A stretch of 64,000 bases of DNA from Jeongeupia wiesaeckerbachi (GTDB lineage: Bacteria; Pseudomonadota; Gammaproteobacteria; Burkholderiales; Chitinibacteraceae): NCBI RefSeq assembly GCF_050916355.1, contig NZ_CP136946.1, positions 558,001 to 622,000 on the forward strand, in the 5' to 3' direction. This document shows, piece by piece, positions 44,112 through 52,015 of the stretch (the first letter of the stretch is position 1; each line of letters starts with the position of its first letter). The position numbers and the translations under genes were made by a program. The notes below the pieces were generated by a model that saw nothing but the letters and a program-made list of their open reading frames with translations, was not told where the DNA came from and ran no database searches.

Positions 44112-46946
44112 ATGAGCTCTGCTACCGAACCCACCGCCCTCGAACAGCTTGCCAAGAGCTTTGAACCGGCCGCCATCGAAGCCAGCTGGTATCCGCGCTG
44201 GGAAAGCGCGAATTACTTCAGCCCGAGCATGGACATGGCCGCGCCGTCGTTCTGCATCCAGCTGCCGCCACCGAACGTCACCGGCACGCTGCACATGGGC
44301 CATGCGTTCAACCAGACGATCATGGACGGGCTGACCCGCTACCACCGGATGCGCGGTGACAACACGCTGTGGCTGCCGGGCACCGACCACGCCGGCATCG
44401 CGACGCAGATCGTCGTCGAACGCCAGCTCGACGCCCAGGGCGTATCGCGCCACGATCTCGGCCGTCCGGCATTCATCGAAAAAGTGTGGGACTGGAAAAA
44501 GCAATCGGGCGACACCATCACCGGCCAGATGCGCCGGATGGGCGCGTCGGTGGACTGGAGCCGCGAATACTTCACCATGGACGACAAGATGTCGACCTGC
44601 GTGTCTGAGGTCTTCGTCCGGCTGTACGAGCAAGGGCTGATCTACCGCGGCAAGCGACTGGTGAACTGGGACCCGGTGCTCGGCACCGCCGTCTCCGACC
44701 TCGAAGTGGTCAGCGAGGAAGAAGATGGCCATATGTGGCACATCAACTACCCGGTCGTGGGTTCGGACGAGTTCATTACCGTCGCGACGACGCGGCCGGA
44801 AACGCTACTCGGCGACGTCGCCGTGGCGATCAATCCGGACGACGAACGCTACCAGCACCTTTTGGGCAAGCAGCTCGCGCTGCCGCTGACCGGCCGGCAG
44901 ATCCCGGTGATCGCCGACGAATACGTCGACAAGGATTTCGGTACAGGCTTCGTCAAGATCACCCCGGCGCACGACTTCAACGACTATCAGGTCGGCAAGC
45001 GCCACGACACCAAGCTCATCAACGTGATGAGCCTGACCGCGACCATCCTGCCGCAGGCGCAGGTGTTCGGCTTCGATGGTTCGGCGTTTGATGCCATCGA
45101 ACTGCCGGCGGCCTATGCAGGCCTGTCGACCCGCGACGCCCGCAAGGCGATGCTGGCCGATCTGGAGGCCGGCGGCTTCCTGGTCGAAACCAAGAAGCAC
45201 AAGCTGATGGTGCCGCGTGGCGATCGCACCGGCACGGTGATCGAGCCGATGCTGACCGACCAGTGGTTCGTCGCGATGAGCAAGGCCGACGAAACCGGCA
45301 AGAGCATCACCGACAAGGCCCTCGAAGTCGTCCAGAACGGCGAGGTGCAGTTCGTTCCCGGCGACTGGGTCAATACCTATTACGCGTGGCTCAACAACAT
45401 CCAGGACTGGTGCATCTCGCGCCAACTGTGGTGGGGCCACCAGATTCCGGCGTGGTACGACGCCGATGGCAAGGTCTACGTTGCCCGCACCGAGGCCGAG
45501 GCCGTCGCCCAGGCCGGCGGCAAGCCGGTCACGCGCGACAACGACGTACTCGACACCTGGTTCTCCTCGGCCCTGGTGCCGTTCTCGAGCCTCGGCTGGC
45601 CGAACGACACCAACGAACTCAAGGCCTTCATGCCGTCAAGCGTGCTGGTCACCGGCTACGACATCATTTTCTTCTGGGTCGCCCGGATGATCATGATGAC
45701 CAAGCACTTCACCGGCAAGGTGCCGTTCAGCCACGTCTACGTGCACGGGCTGGTGCGCGACGGCGAGGGCAAGAAGATGTCCAAGTCCGAGGGCAATGTG
45801 CTCGATCCGGTCGACCTGATCGACGGCATCGCGCTCGAACCGCTGCTGGAAAAACGCACCAGCGGCCTGCGCCGGCCGGAAAAAGCCCCGCAAGTTGCCA
45901 AGAAAACCGAGAAGGAATTCCCGGACGGCATCCCCGCCTACGGCGTCGATGCGCTGCGCTTCACCTTCGCCTCGCTGGCGTCGCTCGGTCGCTCGATCAA
46001 CTTCGACCAGAAGCGCTGCGAGGGTTACCGCAACTTCTGCAACAAGCTGTGGAACGCCACGCGCTTCGTGCTGATGAATGTCGAGGGCAAGGATTGCGGC
46101 CTCGAAGCGAATGCCGAGCTGGATTACTCGTTCGCCGACCGCTGGATCATCGGCAAGCTGCAGGAGGCCGAGAAATCGGTGACGCTGGCACTCGACACCT
46201 TCCGCTTCGACCTCGCCGCGCAAGCGATCTATGAATTCGTCTGGAACGAGTACTGCGACTGGTATATCGAACTGGCCAAGGTTTCGGCGCAGACCGGCTC
46301 CGAAGCGCAGCAGCGCGCGACGCGACGCACGCTGATCCGCGTGCTCGAAGTCATCCTGCGGCTCGTCCACCCGATCATGCCCTTCATTACCGAGGAGCTG
46401 TGGCAGGTTGTCGCACCGCTGGCCGGCAAGAAGGACACCGATTCGCTGATGATCGCCCAATGGCCGGTCGCCGATGAAAGCAAGATCGACCTTGAGGCCT
46501 ATGCGGCGGTCGACGAGCTCAAGGCCATCGCCTTCGCCGCACGCAATCTGCGCGCCGAAATGGGCCTGCCGCCGTCAACCAAGGTGCCGATGTTCCTGGA
46601 AGGCGATGCATCGCTGGCGCGCTTTGGCGATTACCTGAAGTCGCTGGCCAAGCTGTCGGAAGTGAACGTCACGGCCCGCCTGCCCGACGACGATGCGCCG
46701 GTCGCCGTCGCCGGTACCACGCGGCTGATGCTCAAGGTCGAAGTCGACAAGGCCGCCGAAACCGCGCGCCTCTCCAAGGACATCGCCAAGACCGAGGAAG
46801 GCCTGACCAAGATGACCGCCAAGCTCGAAAAACCGGGCTACATCGACAAGGCACCGGCGCATCTGGTCGAGAAGGACCGCGCGCAGATCGCCGAGCTGAG
46901 CGACAAGCTGGCGAAACTGCAACAGCAACTCGCAAAGCTCAAGTAA
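44112..46946 (+). CDS. valS: Valine--tRNA ligase
   Basis: Class I aminoacyl-tRNA synthetase charging tRNA(Val). The 944 residues are of family length. The HIGH motif is H61-M-G-H64 in PPPNVTGTLHMGHAFN. The KMSKS motif is at residues 555-559 (KKMSKSEGNVLDP). The editing domain with VATTRPETLLGD lies between them, and the C-terminal ~65 residues form the coiled coil seen in ValS. It stands alone, with a terminator directly after it. Confidence 0.98.
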   Translation: MSSATEPTALEQLAKSFEPAAIEASWYPRWESANYFSPSMDMAAPSFCIQLPPPNVTGTLHMGHAFNQTIMDGLTRYHRMRGDNTLWLPGTDHAGIATQIVVERQLDAQGVSRHDLGRPAFIEKVWDWKKQSGDTITGQMRRMGASVDWSREYFTMDDKMSTCVSEVFVRLYEQGLIYRGKRLVNWDPVLGTAVSDLEVVSEEEDGHMWHINYPVVGSDEFITVATTRPETLLGDVAVAINPDDERYQHLLGKQLALPLTGRQIPVIADEYVDKDFGTGFVKITPAHDFNDYQVGKRHDTKLINVMSLTATILPQAQVFGFDGSAFDAIELPAAYAGLSTRDARKAMLADLEAGGFLVETKKHKLMVPRGDRTGTVIEPMLTDQWFVAMSKADETGKSITDKALEVVQNGEVQFVPGDWVNTYYAWLNNIQDWCISRQLWWGHQIPAWYDADGKVYVARTEAEAVAQAGGKPVTRDNDVLDTWFSSALVPFSSLGWPNDTNELKAFMPSSVLVTGYDIIFFWVARMIMMTKHFTGKVPFSHVYVHGLVRDGEGKKMSKSEGNVLDPVDLIDGIALEPLLEKRTSGLRRPEKAPQVAKKTEKEFPDGIPAYGVDALRFTFASLASLGRSINFDQKRCEGYRNFCNKLWNATRFVLMNVEGKDCGLEANAELDYSFADRWIIGKLQEAEKSVTLALDTFRFDLAAQAIYEFVWNEYCDWYIELAKVSAQTGSEAQQRATRRTLIRVLEVILRLVHPIMPFITEELWQVVAPLAGKKDTDSLMIAQWPVADESKIDLEAYAAVDELKAIAFAARNLRAEMGLPPSTKVPMFLEGDASLARFGDYLKSLAKLSEVNVTARLPDDDAPVAVAGTTRLMLKVEVDKAAETARLSKDIAKTEEGLTKMTAKLEKPGYIDKAPAHLVEKDRAQIAELSDKLAKLQQQLAKLK

Positions 46947-46972
46947 GATTTTTGACGTTTTGTTAGTATGAC

Positions 46973-47004
46973 AACAGGCTGCTTCCGCAGCCTGTTTTCG
47001 TTTT
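46973..47004 (+). terminator. Intrinsic terminator of valS
   Basis: Perfect 10-bp stem (46973-46982 with 46987-46996), loop TTCC, followed by an interrupted T tract (TTCGTTTT). It lies 26 bases after the valS stop. Confidence 0.85.
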
Positions 47005-47042
47005 CAGGCTGACGCCAGCCGCCTCTTGCTCCGGAGACCGAG

Positions 47043-47531
47043 ATGTTCCATCGCCCCCACCTCGCCCTGCTTACCGCCGCACTGCTGCTGGCCGCCTGCG
47101 CCAACCAGTCCGGCACCCAGACGTCGTCGGCACCGGCATCGAATGGCGGCAAGGCCGCGGCAAGCAACGGCGGCAAGACAGCGGCCCCGCAGGCCGACGC
47201 GTCGACACCCGGTGGCCGCAAGGTGATGTCGAAGGATGGCAGCTATGAGGGCGAGATCGTCGGCACGCCAGCGAAAAAGAGCAAGTTCGCCAAGCTGCAG
47301 ATCGGCATGTCGCAACGGCAGGTCGAGGACACGATCGGCAACCCGAGCGACACCAAGACCTATACCACCGGCAAGGCGTGGGTGCCGTTCTACTTCGGCA
47401 AGGATGCCTACCGCTTCGAGACCTACTACAAGAAGGAAGGCCGGCTGACCTTCGTCGGTGGCGGCATTTCCGGCACCAGCGGCAAGCTGCTGCGCATCAC
47501 CGTCGACACCAAGGAAGACGGCTACCAGTAA
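47043..47531 (+). CDS. Putative lipoprotein with BamE/SmpA-like domain
   Basis: A 162-residue outer-membrane or periplasmic lipoprotein. The lipobox is LLAAC at residues 15-19, with Cys19 as the lipidation site. Residues 20-65 are a disordered Ser/Gly/Ala-rich linker with two copies of SNGGK. The C-terminal ~85 residues contain FAKLQIGMSQRQVEDTIGNPSD, the typical first helix of SmpA/OmlA (BamE-like) domains, followed by beta strands. It is not obviously BamE itself; many small lipoproteins share this domain. Confidence 0.82.
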   Translation: MFHRPHLALLTAALLLAACANQSGTQTSSAPASNGGKAAASNGGKTAAPQADASTPGGRKVMSKDGSYEGEIVGTPAKKSKFAKLQIGMSQRQVEDTIGNPSDTKTYTTGKAWVPFYFGKDAYRFETYYKKEGRLTFVGGGISGTSGKLLRITVDTKEDGYQ

Positions 47532-47533
47532 GA

Positions 47534-47561
47534 CGTCGCCATTGGGCGACGGCGCCTTTTG
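47534..47561 (+). terminator. Possible terminator after the lipoprotein gene
   Basis: A 7-bp stem (CGTCGCC with GGCGACG, 47534-47540 and 47545-47551) with loop ATTG, directly after the stop codon. The T tract (TTTT) comes only after seven intervening bases, so termination may be weak. The remaining ~180 bases to the next gene hold a CCCCC/GGGGG hairpin near 47580 but no gene that I can support. Confidence 0.4.
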
Positions 47562-47744
47562 CCCCCGCCCGTTGCGCCTCCCCCCACAAGGGGGCTCTCT
47601 CCAGGTCGCACCCTGTACTGCCGATGAGGCGTCCTCATGGACGCCCTGCCCGTTCCGATTTCTCGTCGGGCGGCGCCGAGCTGTCTTGGCTCGCCCGCCT
47701 TTTGGGATCGGCTCTAGGCCCGGCGTGCCCAGTTCGGCGCGAGG

Positions 47745-48317
47745 TCAGCGCAGTGACGCGGAAATATCGAGCCACAGCCCCGGCTGCTGCAGCGGATTCA
47801 GCCGGACATCGGCCTCGCTCAGCGGCCGGCGCGCCTCGTAGGCCCGGCCGTTGTACCAGACCCAGTCGCCGCCGCCGTAGCGGTGACCGTCGCGCCAGCC
47901 GTCCGGACGGCGATGGCCGCTTTCCTCCCAGTGCCGGCGACGCCATGCGTCGTCACGGGCATCCGGGCGCCACTGGCCGTCGTCGTAACGTGGATTCGGG
48001 TGGTACTGACCATCGTCATAGCGCGGATCCGGATGATACTGACCGTCGTCGTAGCGGCCGTGTTGCTGACGGCCGAGCGGCTGCCACAGCGACGCGGCAT
48101 CGCGCGGATTCCAGTTGGCGCCACGATGCGCGTCGTGCCCCTGGATCGCCCGGTACTGCCGCCCCTGATAGCTGACGATGTCACCCGGCGAATAGTGGCG
48201 GCCTTCGCGCCATGTACCGGCCGCAGCCATGGCCGCCGTGCCGGCCAGCAAGACGGCAAGCAGACTGTTGATCAATCGCTGTTTCACTCTGCGGCTCCGG
48301 TGGAAAGGGAGCGCCAT
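47745..48317 (-). CDS. Secreted CBM5/12-like protein with tandem YDDGQYHP repeats
   Basis: A 190-residue exported protein. After the signal peptide (cleavage near AMAAAG) comes a CBM5/12-like chitin-binding module (GTWREGRHYSPGDIVSYQGR, ASLWQPLG). Three tandem 11-residue repeats of the type RYDDGQYHPxP follow, then an Arg/Asp/His-rich linker and a second, weaker CBM-like module (DGHRYGGGDWVWYNGRAYEAR). There is no catalytic domain. I use the ATG at 48317; a GTG at 48287 with a good GGAG site is a serious alternative that would give a shorter signal peptide. A chitin-surface adhesin or scaffold role is possible. Confidence 0.75.
   Translation of the reverse strand: MALPFHRSRRVKQRLINSLLAVLLAGTAAMAAAGTWREGRHYSPGDIVSYQGRQYRAIQGHDAHRGANWNPRDAASLWQPLGRQQHGRYDDGQYHPDPRYDDGQYHPNPRYDDGQWRPDARDDAWRRRHWEESGHRRPDGWRDGHRYGGGDWVWYNGRAYEARRPLSEADVRLNPLQQPGLWLDISASLR
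47958..48056 (-). repeat. Three tandem 33-bp coding repeats
   Basis: Three consecutive 33-base units, each encoding an 11-residue RYDDGQ(Y/W)(H/R)P-x-(P/A) unit. The units differ at several positions, mostly third bases, which shows that the repeat is old or selected at the protein level. Confidence 0.85.
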
Positions 48318-48352
48318 TGTGCCTGCTCCTGCGCGGCAAGGCAGTGAGCTGC

Positions 48353-48646
48353 TTAACGCACTACCACCTCGCGCCGGCCGAAAACCGCCCTTGTCCAGCG
48401 GCGAACACTGGCCGTGGCGCGGTGCAGGCGGCCGCAAGGGGCGCTGCTGCGCCAGTACAGGCTCGCCGGTTGCAAGGCCTCGATCAGCAGCGCGCCACCG
48501 CTCAGGCGATCGCCCGCGCTCAGTACGATATCGCGCCCCTCGTCATCGGTGGCCCAAAGCACGCCCGAAGCAATCGTCAGCTCCAAAGCATGAATCCGGA
48601 TCACGGATCCCGCATCCAGCCTGCGGTGTTGCCTTGTGTTCTGCAT
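48353..48646 (-). CDS. DUF2917 domain protein
   Basis: A 97-residue soluble protein of the DUF2917 family, a small beta-rich fold of unknown role common in beta- and gammaproteobacteria. The pattern RLDAGSVIRIHALELTIASGVLWATDDEGRDIVLSAGD is typical. AAGGAG lies six bases before the ATG at 48646. It is divergent from a GcvA-type LysR gene about 100 bases away, a frequent pairing that suggests regulation by that LysR protein. Confidence 0.85.
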   Translation of the reverse strand: MQNTRQHRRLDAGSVIRIHALELTIASGVLWATDDEGRDIVLSAGDRLSGGALLIEALQPASLYWRSSAPCGRLHRATASVRRWTRAVFGRREVVVR

Positions 48647-48750
48647 GATGTGCTCCTTGGGCGCCGTTTGCGCCTTTTCTGTTCTCATGCCAAGATTTTC
48701 GGCAGCGGCAGGCCACGCCACAAACGAGCATTTCTCGCCGGAATCACGAA

Positions 48751-49674
48751 ATGGATTCACCATTCAAAGCACCTGGGAAATTGCCATCGCTGCCGGCGTT
48801 GCGCGCCTTCGAAGCCGCCGCACGGCACGGTCATTTCGGCCGCGCCGCCGACGAGCTGTTCGTCACGCATGGCGCCGTCAGTCATCAGATTCGCGCGCTG
48901 GAAGACACGCTCGGCTTTGCGCTGTTCAGCCGCGACGGCCGCGGGGTCAAGCTCACCGCCGAAGGCCGGCAGCTGGCGGAGACGCTCAACACCAGCCTGT
49001 GCCGGATCGGCGCAACGATCGCCGAACTGCAGCACGAGCGCGAGCGGCCGCGCGTGGTGCTGACCTGCCTGCCGTCGTTCGCCGCCAAATGGCTGACGCC
49101 GCGGCTCGGCCGCTTCATCAATCGCCATCCCGAGATCGAGATCTGGATCCGCTCGACCAAGGCGCGCGAGGATCTGCTTGCCGAAGGCATCGACCTCGGC
49201 CTGCGTGTCGGCCCCGGCGGCTGGCCCGGGCTGTATTGCGAGCCGCTGATGCGCGACGCCTTCGCCGTCGTCGCCAGCCCGAATCTGCCCGGCGGCCTGC
49301 CGGCAGAGCCTGCCGATCTTGCGCGCTGGCCGCTGCTGCGCTCGTCGATCGAGCCGTGGCACGACTGGTTTGTCGCGGCCGGGCTGGATTGGCCCGAACC
49401 GCAAAACGGGCTGGTCTTCACCGACTCCGGGCTGCTGGTGCAGGCTGCGCTCGACGCCCAGGGCATCGCGCTCGCACGCGAGGTGCTGGTGCACGACGAT
49501 CTGGCTGCCGGCCGGCTGGTACGGCTGTTTCAGACCACGCTGCCGATGGTCGGCGCTTACTGGCTGATATCGCCATCGCCGCCGCCGTACCGGCCCGCAG
49601 TAGCGACCTTCGTCGACTGGCTGCGCGAGGAGGCCGCACAATCGGGCTACACCTACGGAGACACCCCTGCCTGA
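48751..49674 (+). CDS. LysR family transcriptional regulator (GcvA-like)
   Basis: A 307-residue regulator. The N-terminal winged helix-turn-helix reads LPALRAFEAAARHGHFGRAADELFVTHGAVSHQI (GcvA subgroup), and the effector domain follows from about residue 95 (RVVLTCLPSFAAKWLTPRLGRF). It probably controls itself and the divergent DUF2917 gene. The ligand is unknown. It directly precedes a MEKHM gene remnant. Confidence 0.94.
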   Translation: MDSPFKAPGKLPSLPALRAFEAAARHGHFGRAADELFVTHGAVSHQIRALEDTLGFALFSRDGRGVKLTAEGRQLAETLNTSLCRIGATIAELQHERERPRVVLTCLPSFAAKWLTPRLGRFINRHPEIEIWIRSTKAREDLLAEGIDLGLRVGPGGWPGLYCEPLMRDAFAVVASPNLPGGLPAEPADLARWPLLRSSIEPWHDWFVAAGLDWPEPQNGLVFTDSGLLVQAALDAQGIALAREVLVHDDLAAGRLVRLFQTTLPMVGAYWLISPSPPPYRPAVATFVDWLREEAAQSGYTYGDTPA

Positions 49675-49676
49675 TC

Positions 49677-49880
49677 GTGACGCCCTACACCGCGGCGTTC
49701 GCCACGCTGCTGTGCGACAGCCACCGCCGACCGACCGGCCGCGATCTCGTCGACCCCACGCTGTCGTCCGGGCGACGCCAGCGGTTACCGTGGCCTGCGT
49801 ATCGCCCAATCGGGGCGGTGCTTCTGGATCGAAAACCTCACCGTCTGGCGTCTGCTCGACAAGCCGGCGCAGCCACGTAG
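49677..49880 (+). pseudogene. Remnant of a MEKHM-domain gene
   Basis: Two pieces of a MEKHM domain (PAS-like, PF08670) can be read in different frames. First is FATLLCDSHRRPTGRDLVDP (frame with codon at 49677), like the domain start. Then, from about 49774 in the next frame, comes YRGLRIAQSGRCFWIENLTV and WRLLDK, like the domain end (Y-x-G-I-R-I-x-x-x-G-R-R-F-x-I-E-D). The roughly 80 residues that should lie between, with the SHG and NYGN-type motifs, are missing. The reading ends in a stop near 49880. The gene has thus lost its middle part and its frame. The rest of the 49675-50032 gap holds nothing else I can support. Confidence 0.7.
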
Positions 49881-50032
49881 CGGCGCATCACGCCCGCCGG
49901 CGTCCGCGGGGCGACGCACCGGTAGTCGGTCGATCCGACATGCAGCTCGCCGCCAGCGGCAATCGGCGCTAAGACGGTAGAACCGGCGCGTGTCGTCCTG
50001 CCTGCGCCGCCGAAGTATTCGAAGACCGCCGA

Positions 50033-50692
50033 ATGGCCAGCCTCCCTCCCTCCGCCCGCTCATGGGCACGCCACCTTGAACTGCTGTTGGGACTGACAGC
50101 ATGGTTTGCCGTGCTCGCACGCCTGGGCCTGACCGTATCGGCCGAGCTGGAACAGGGGCACTCACTGGTTTTCGCGCTGTCGCGCTTCTTTGATTTTTTC
50201 ACCAATCTGAGCGTGCTGCTGCTGGCGCTGGTGCTGTCGGCGGCGCTGCTGGGCCCGCACTGGCGGCTGGCCCGCTGGTTGTGGCGGCCGGCAGTCCGCG
50301 CGGCCAGCCTCGTCTATGTGCTGGTCGTCGCGATTGCCTACGAGCTGCTGTTGCGGCATCTGTGGGCACCACAGGGGCTGGAGTTCGTCGTCGACCTGTT
50401 GCTGCACGACATCCTGCCCGCCGCCTACCTGTGCTACTGGCTCGGCTATGCGCCGGTCGGCACGCTGCGCTGGCGCGACGCGTTCCGCTGGCTGATCTAC
50501 CCGGTGGCCTACTTCGGCTATGTGCTGATCAGCGGCTGGGCGCTGTCGCGCTATCCCTATCCCTTCGTCAACGTCGCCAGCCACGGCTACGGCCCGGTGC
50601 TGTGGAACGCCGCGGCCTTTGCACTTGCCTTCATCTGCACCGGCCTGCTGATCGTCGCGCTCGACCACCGGCTTGCCCACGCACGCCGGTAG
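50033..50692 (+). CDS. Pr6Pr family membrane protein
   Basis: A 219-residue inner-membrane protein with about six helices. The family hallmarks are HDILPAAYLCYWLGYAP in the middle and the segment RWLIYPVAYFGYVLISGWAL followed by RYPYPFVNVASHGYG. The biochemical function is unknown. The ATG at 50033 has no strong ribosome-binding site but begins just ahead of the first helix. It converges with the AI-2E family gene, whose stop is 12 bases away. Confidence 0.85.
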   Translation: MASLPPSARSWARHLELLLGLTAWFAVLARLGLTVSAELEQGHSLVFALSRFFDFFTNLSVLLLALVLSAALLGPHWRLARWLWRPAVRAASLVYVLVVAIAYELLLRHLWAPQGLEFVVDLLLHDILPAAYLCYWLGYAPVGTLRWRDAFRWLIYPVAYFGYVLISGWALSRYPYPFVNVASHGYGPVLWNAAAFALAFICTGLLIVALDHRLAHARR

Positions 50693-50704
50693 CCGCCGGA
50701 TCTT

Positions 50705-51808
50705 TTATTGTGCCGGGTCGTTCGGCGCCTGATCGCCGGTCTCGGCGGCCCGATCCTCTTCCTCGATCTTGCGCGCCGCCCAGTTGTGCAGCAGCGCGTA
50801 GCTGACCGCCAGGAGGGTCGGCCCAAGGAAGACACCGAGCATGCCCCAGGCCAGCGCACCACCGAGCACGCCGACGAGGATCAGCACGAAGGGCAGATTG
50901 CTCTCCTTGCCGATGAACAGCGGCTTGACGACGTTGTCGGCCATGCTGACGACCGCCAGCATCCAGATCGCGAGAAACACCGCCCAGCCGGTATCGCCCT
51001 GCTGATACATCCACAGCGCCACCGGCAGGCCGAGCACGCTCGGGCCGCCCGGAATCAGCGACAGGAAGCAGCTGACCAGCGCAAACGCAGCGGCGTTCTC
51101 GATGCCGACCAGCCAGTAGCCGAACCACGCCAGCGCGCCCTGAACCAGCGCGGTGCCGATGAAGCCGTAGACAACGCCGCGCACCGTACCGGCAGCGATC
51201 ATCAGCAGCTCCTCGGCGCGCTTGCCGCCGATCTTGTTGAGCACGCGAATGAACCACCGGACGATTTCATGGCCGCCGATGTAGAAGAAGAACGCGAACG
51301 CCAGGCTCATCAGCATCAGCAGCAACCCGCTGCCGATCGCCTTGCCGAACAGCAGCAACACGCTGCCCAGCGGCTTCATCCACTCCTTGAGCCGGTTGAT
51401 CACCTCGGGATCGCCCTGCGACAAGCCACTCCAGAACTCGGCCAGCTTCGGACCGACCCACGGCATCGACGACAGCCAGTGCGGCAAAGGCGGCAGCCCG
51501 GCCTCGATATGCACCTGCAACCAGTGCGAGATGCCATCCATATTGCCGGCCAGCTCGACACCGGCAATCACCAGCGGCAACACGATCACCAGCGCAAAGA
51601 GGCCCAGCAACAGCACCGCCGGCAGGAGCCGATTGCCACGCATCAATTTCGACAGCTTTTCGTAAGGTTTCCAGCTGGCATAGACCAGAATCCCGGCCCA
51701 GGCGAGCGCGGCGATAAACGGGGCGAGAATCTGGTACGACAAGGCCAGCAGCACCACCACCGCGCACGTCGCGATCGCCGGCTCGACCCAAGCATTTTTT
51801 GTTTCCAT
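50705..51808 (-). CDS. AI-2E family transporter (YdiK/PerM-type)
   Basis: A 367-residue inner-membrane protein with about eight helices. QILAPFIAALAWAGILVYASWKP-type N-terminal helices, GVVYGFIGTALVQGALAWFGYWLVG and FLSLIPGGPSVLGLPVALW are family signatures, and VVSMADNVVKPLFIG is the conserved cytoplasmic part. Despite the name, most members have no proven autoinducer role; some export small molecules or ions. The start at 51808 corresponds to METKNAWVEPAI. Confidence 0.93.
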   Translation of the reverse strand: METKNAWVEPAIATCAVVVLLALSYQILAPFIAALAWAGILVYASWKPYEKLSKLMRGNRLLPAVLLLGLFALVIVLPLVIAGVELAGNMDGISHWLQVHIEAGLPPLPHWLSSMPWVGPKLAEFWSGLSQGDPEVINRLKEWMKPLGSVLLLFGKAIGSGLLLMLMSLAFAFFFYIGGHEIVRWFIRVLNKIGGKRAEELLMIAAGTVRGVVYGFIGTALVQGALAWFGYWLVGIENAAAFALVSCFLSLIPGGPSVLGLPVALWMYQQGDTGWAVFLAIWMLAVVSMADNVVKPLFIGKESNLPFVLILVGVLGGALAWGMLGVFLGPTLLAVSYALLHNWAARKIEEEDRAAETGDQAPNDPAQ

Positions 51809-52015
51809 ACAACCCCTTGCGAAGTGGTTCAGGCCTTGCCGATCGACGTGAACGGCGACAGGCACCTTCTGGTTTTCACGCGATCGACATACGGCCATTG
51901 TTGCATTGCAGCCACGGCTGCATGACCAATGGTCTGCATTTGACCCAAATAAGCTTTCTCTGATTTATTTCACGGTATGCTTACAGCGTTTTTGTCGTTT
52001 TAAACGGAGTTCTCG

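Noticed and set aside
47958..48056. Short direct repeats as a possible CRISPR array
   Set aside because: The 33-base units are contiguous, without unique spacers, and encode an in-frame 11-residue protein repeat.
49785..50165. Minus-strand frame in the gap after the LysR gene
   Set aside because: Arg/Gly-rich composition, no homology, and it overlaps both the MEKHM remnant and the start of the Pr6Pr gene.
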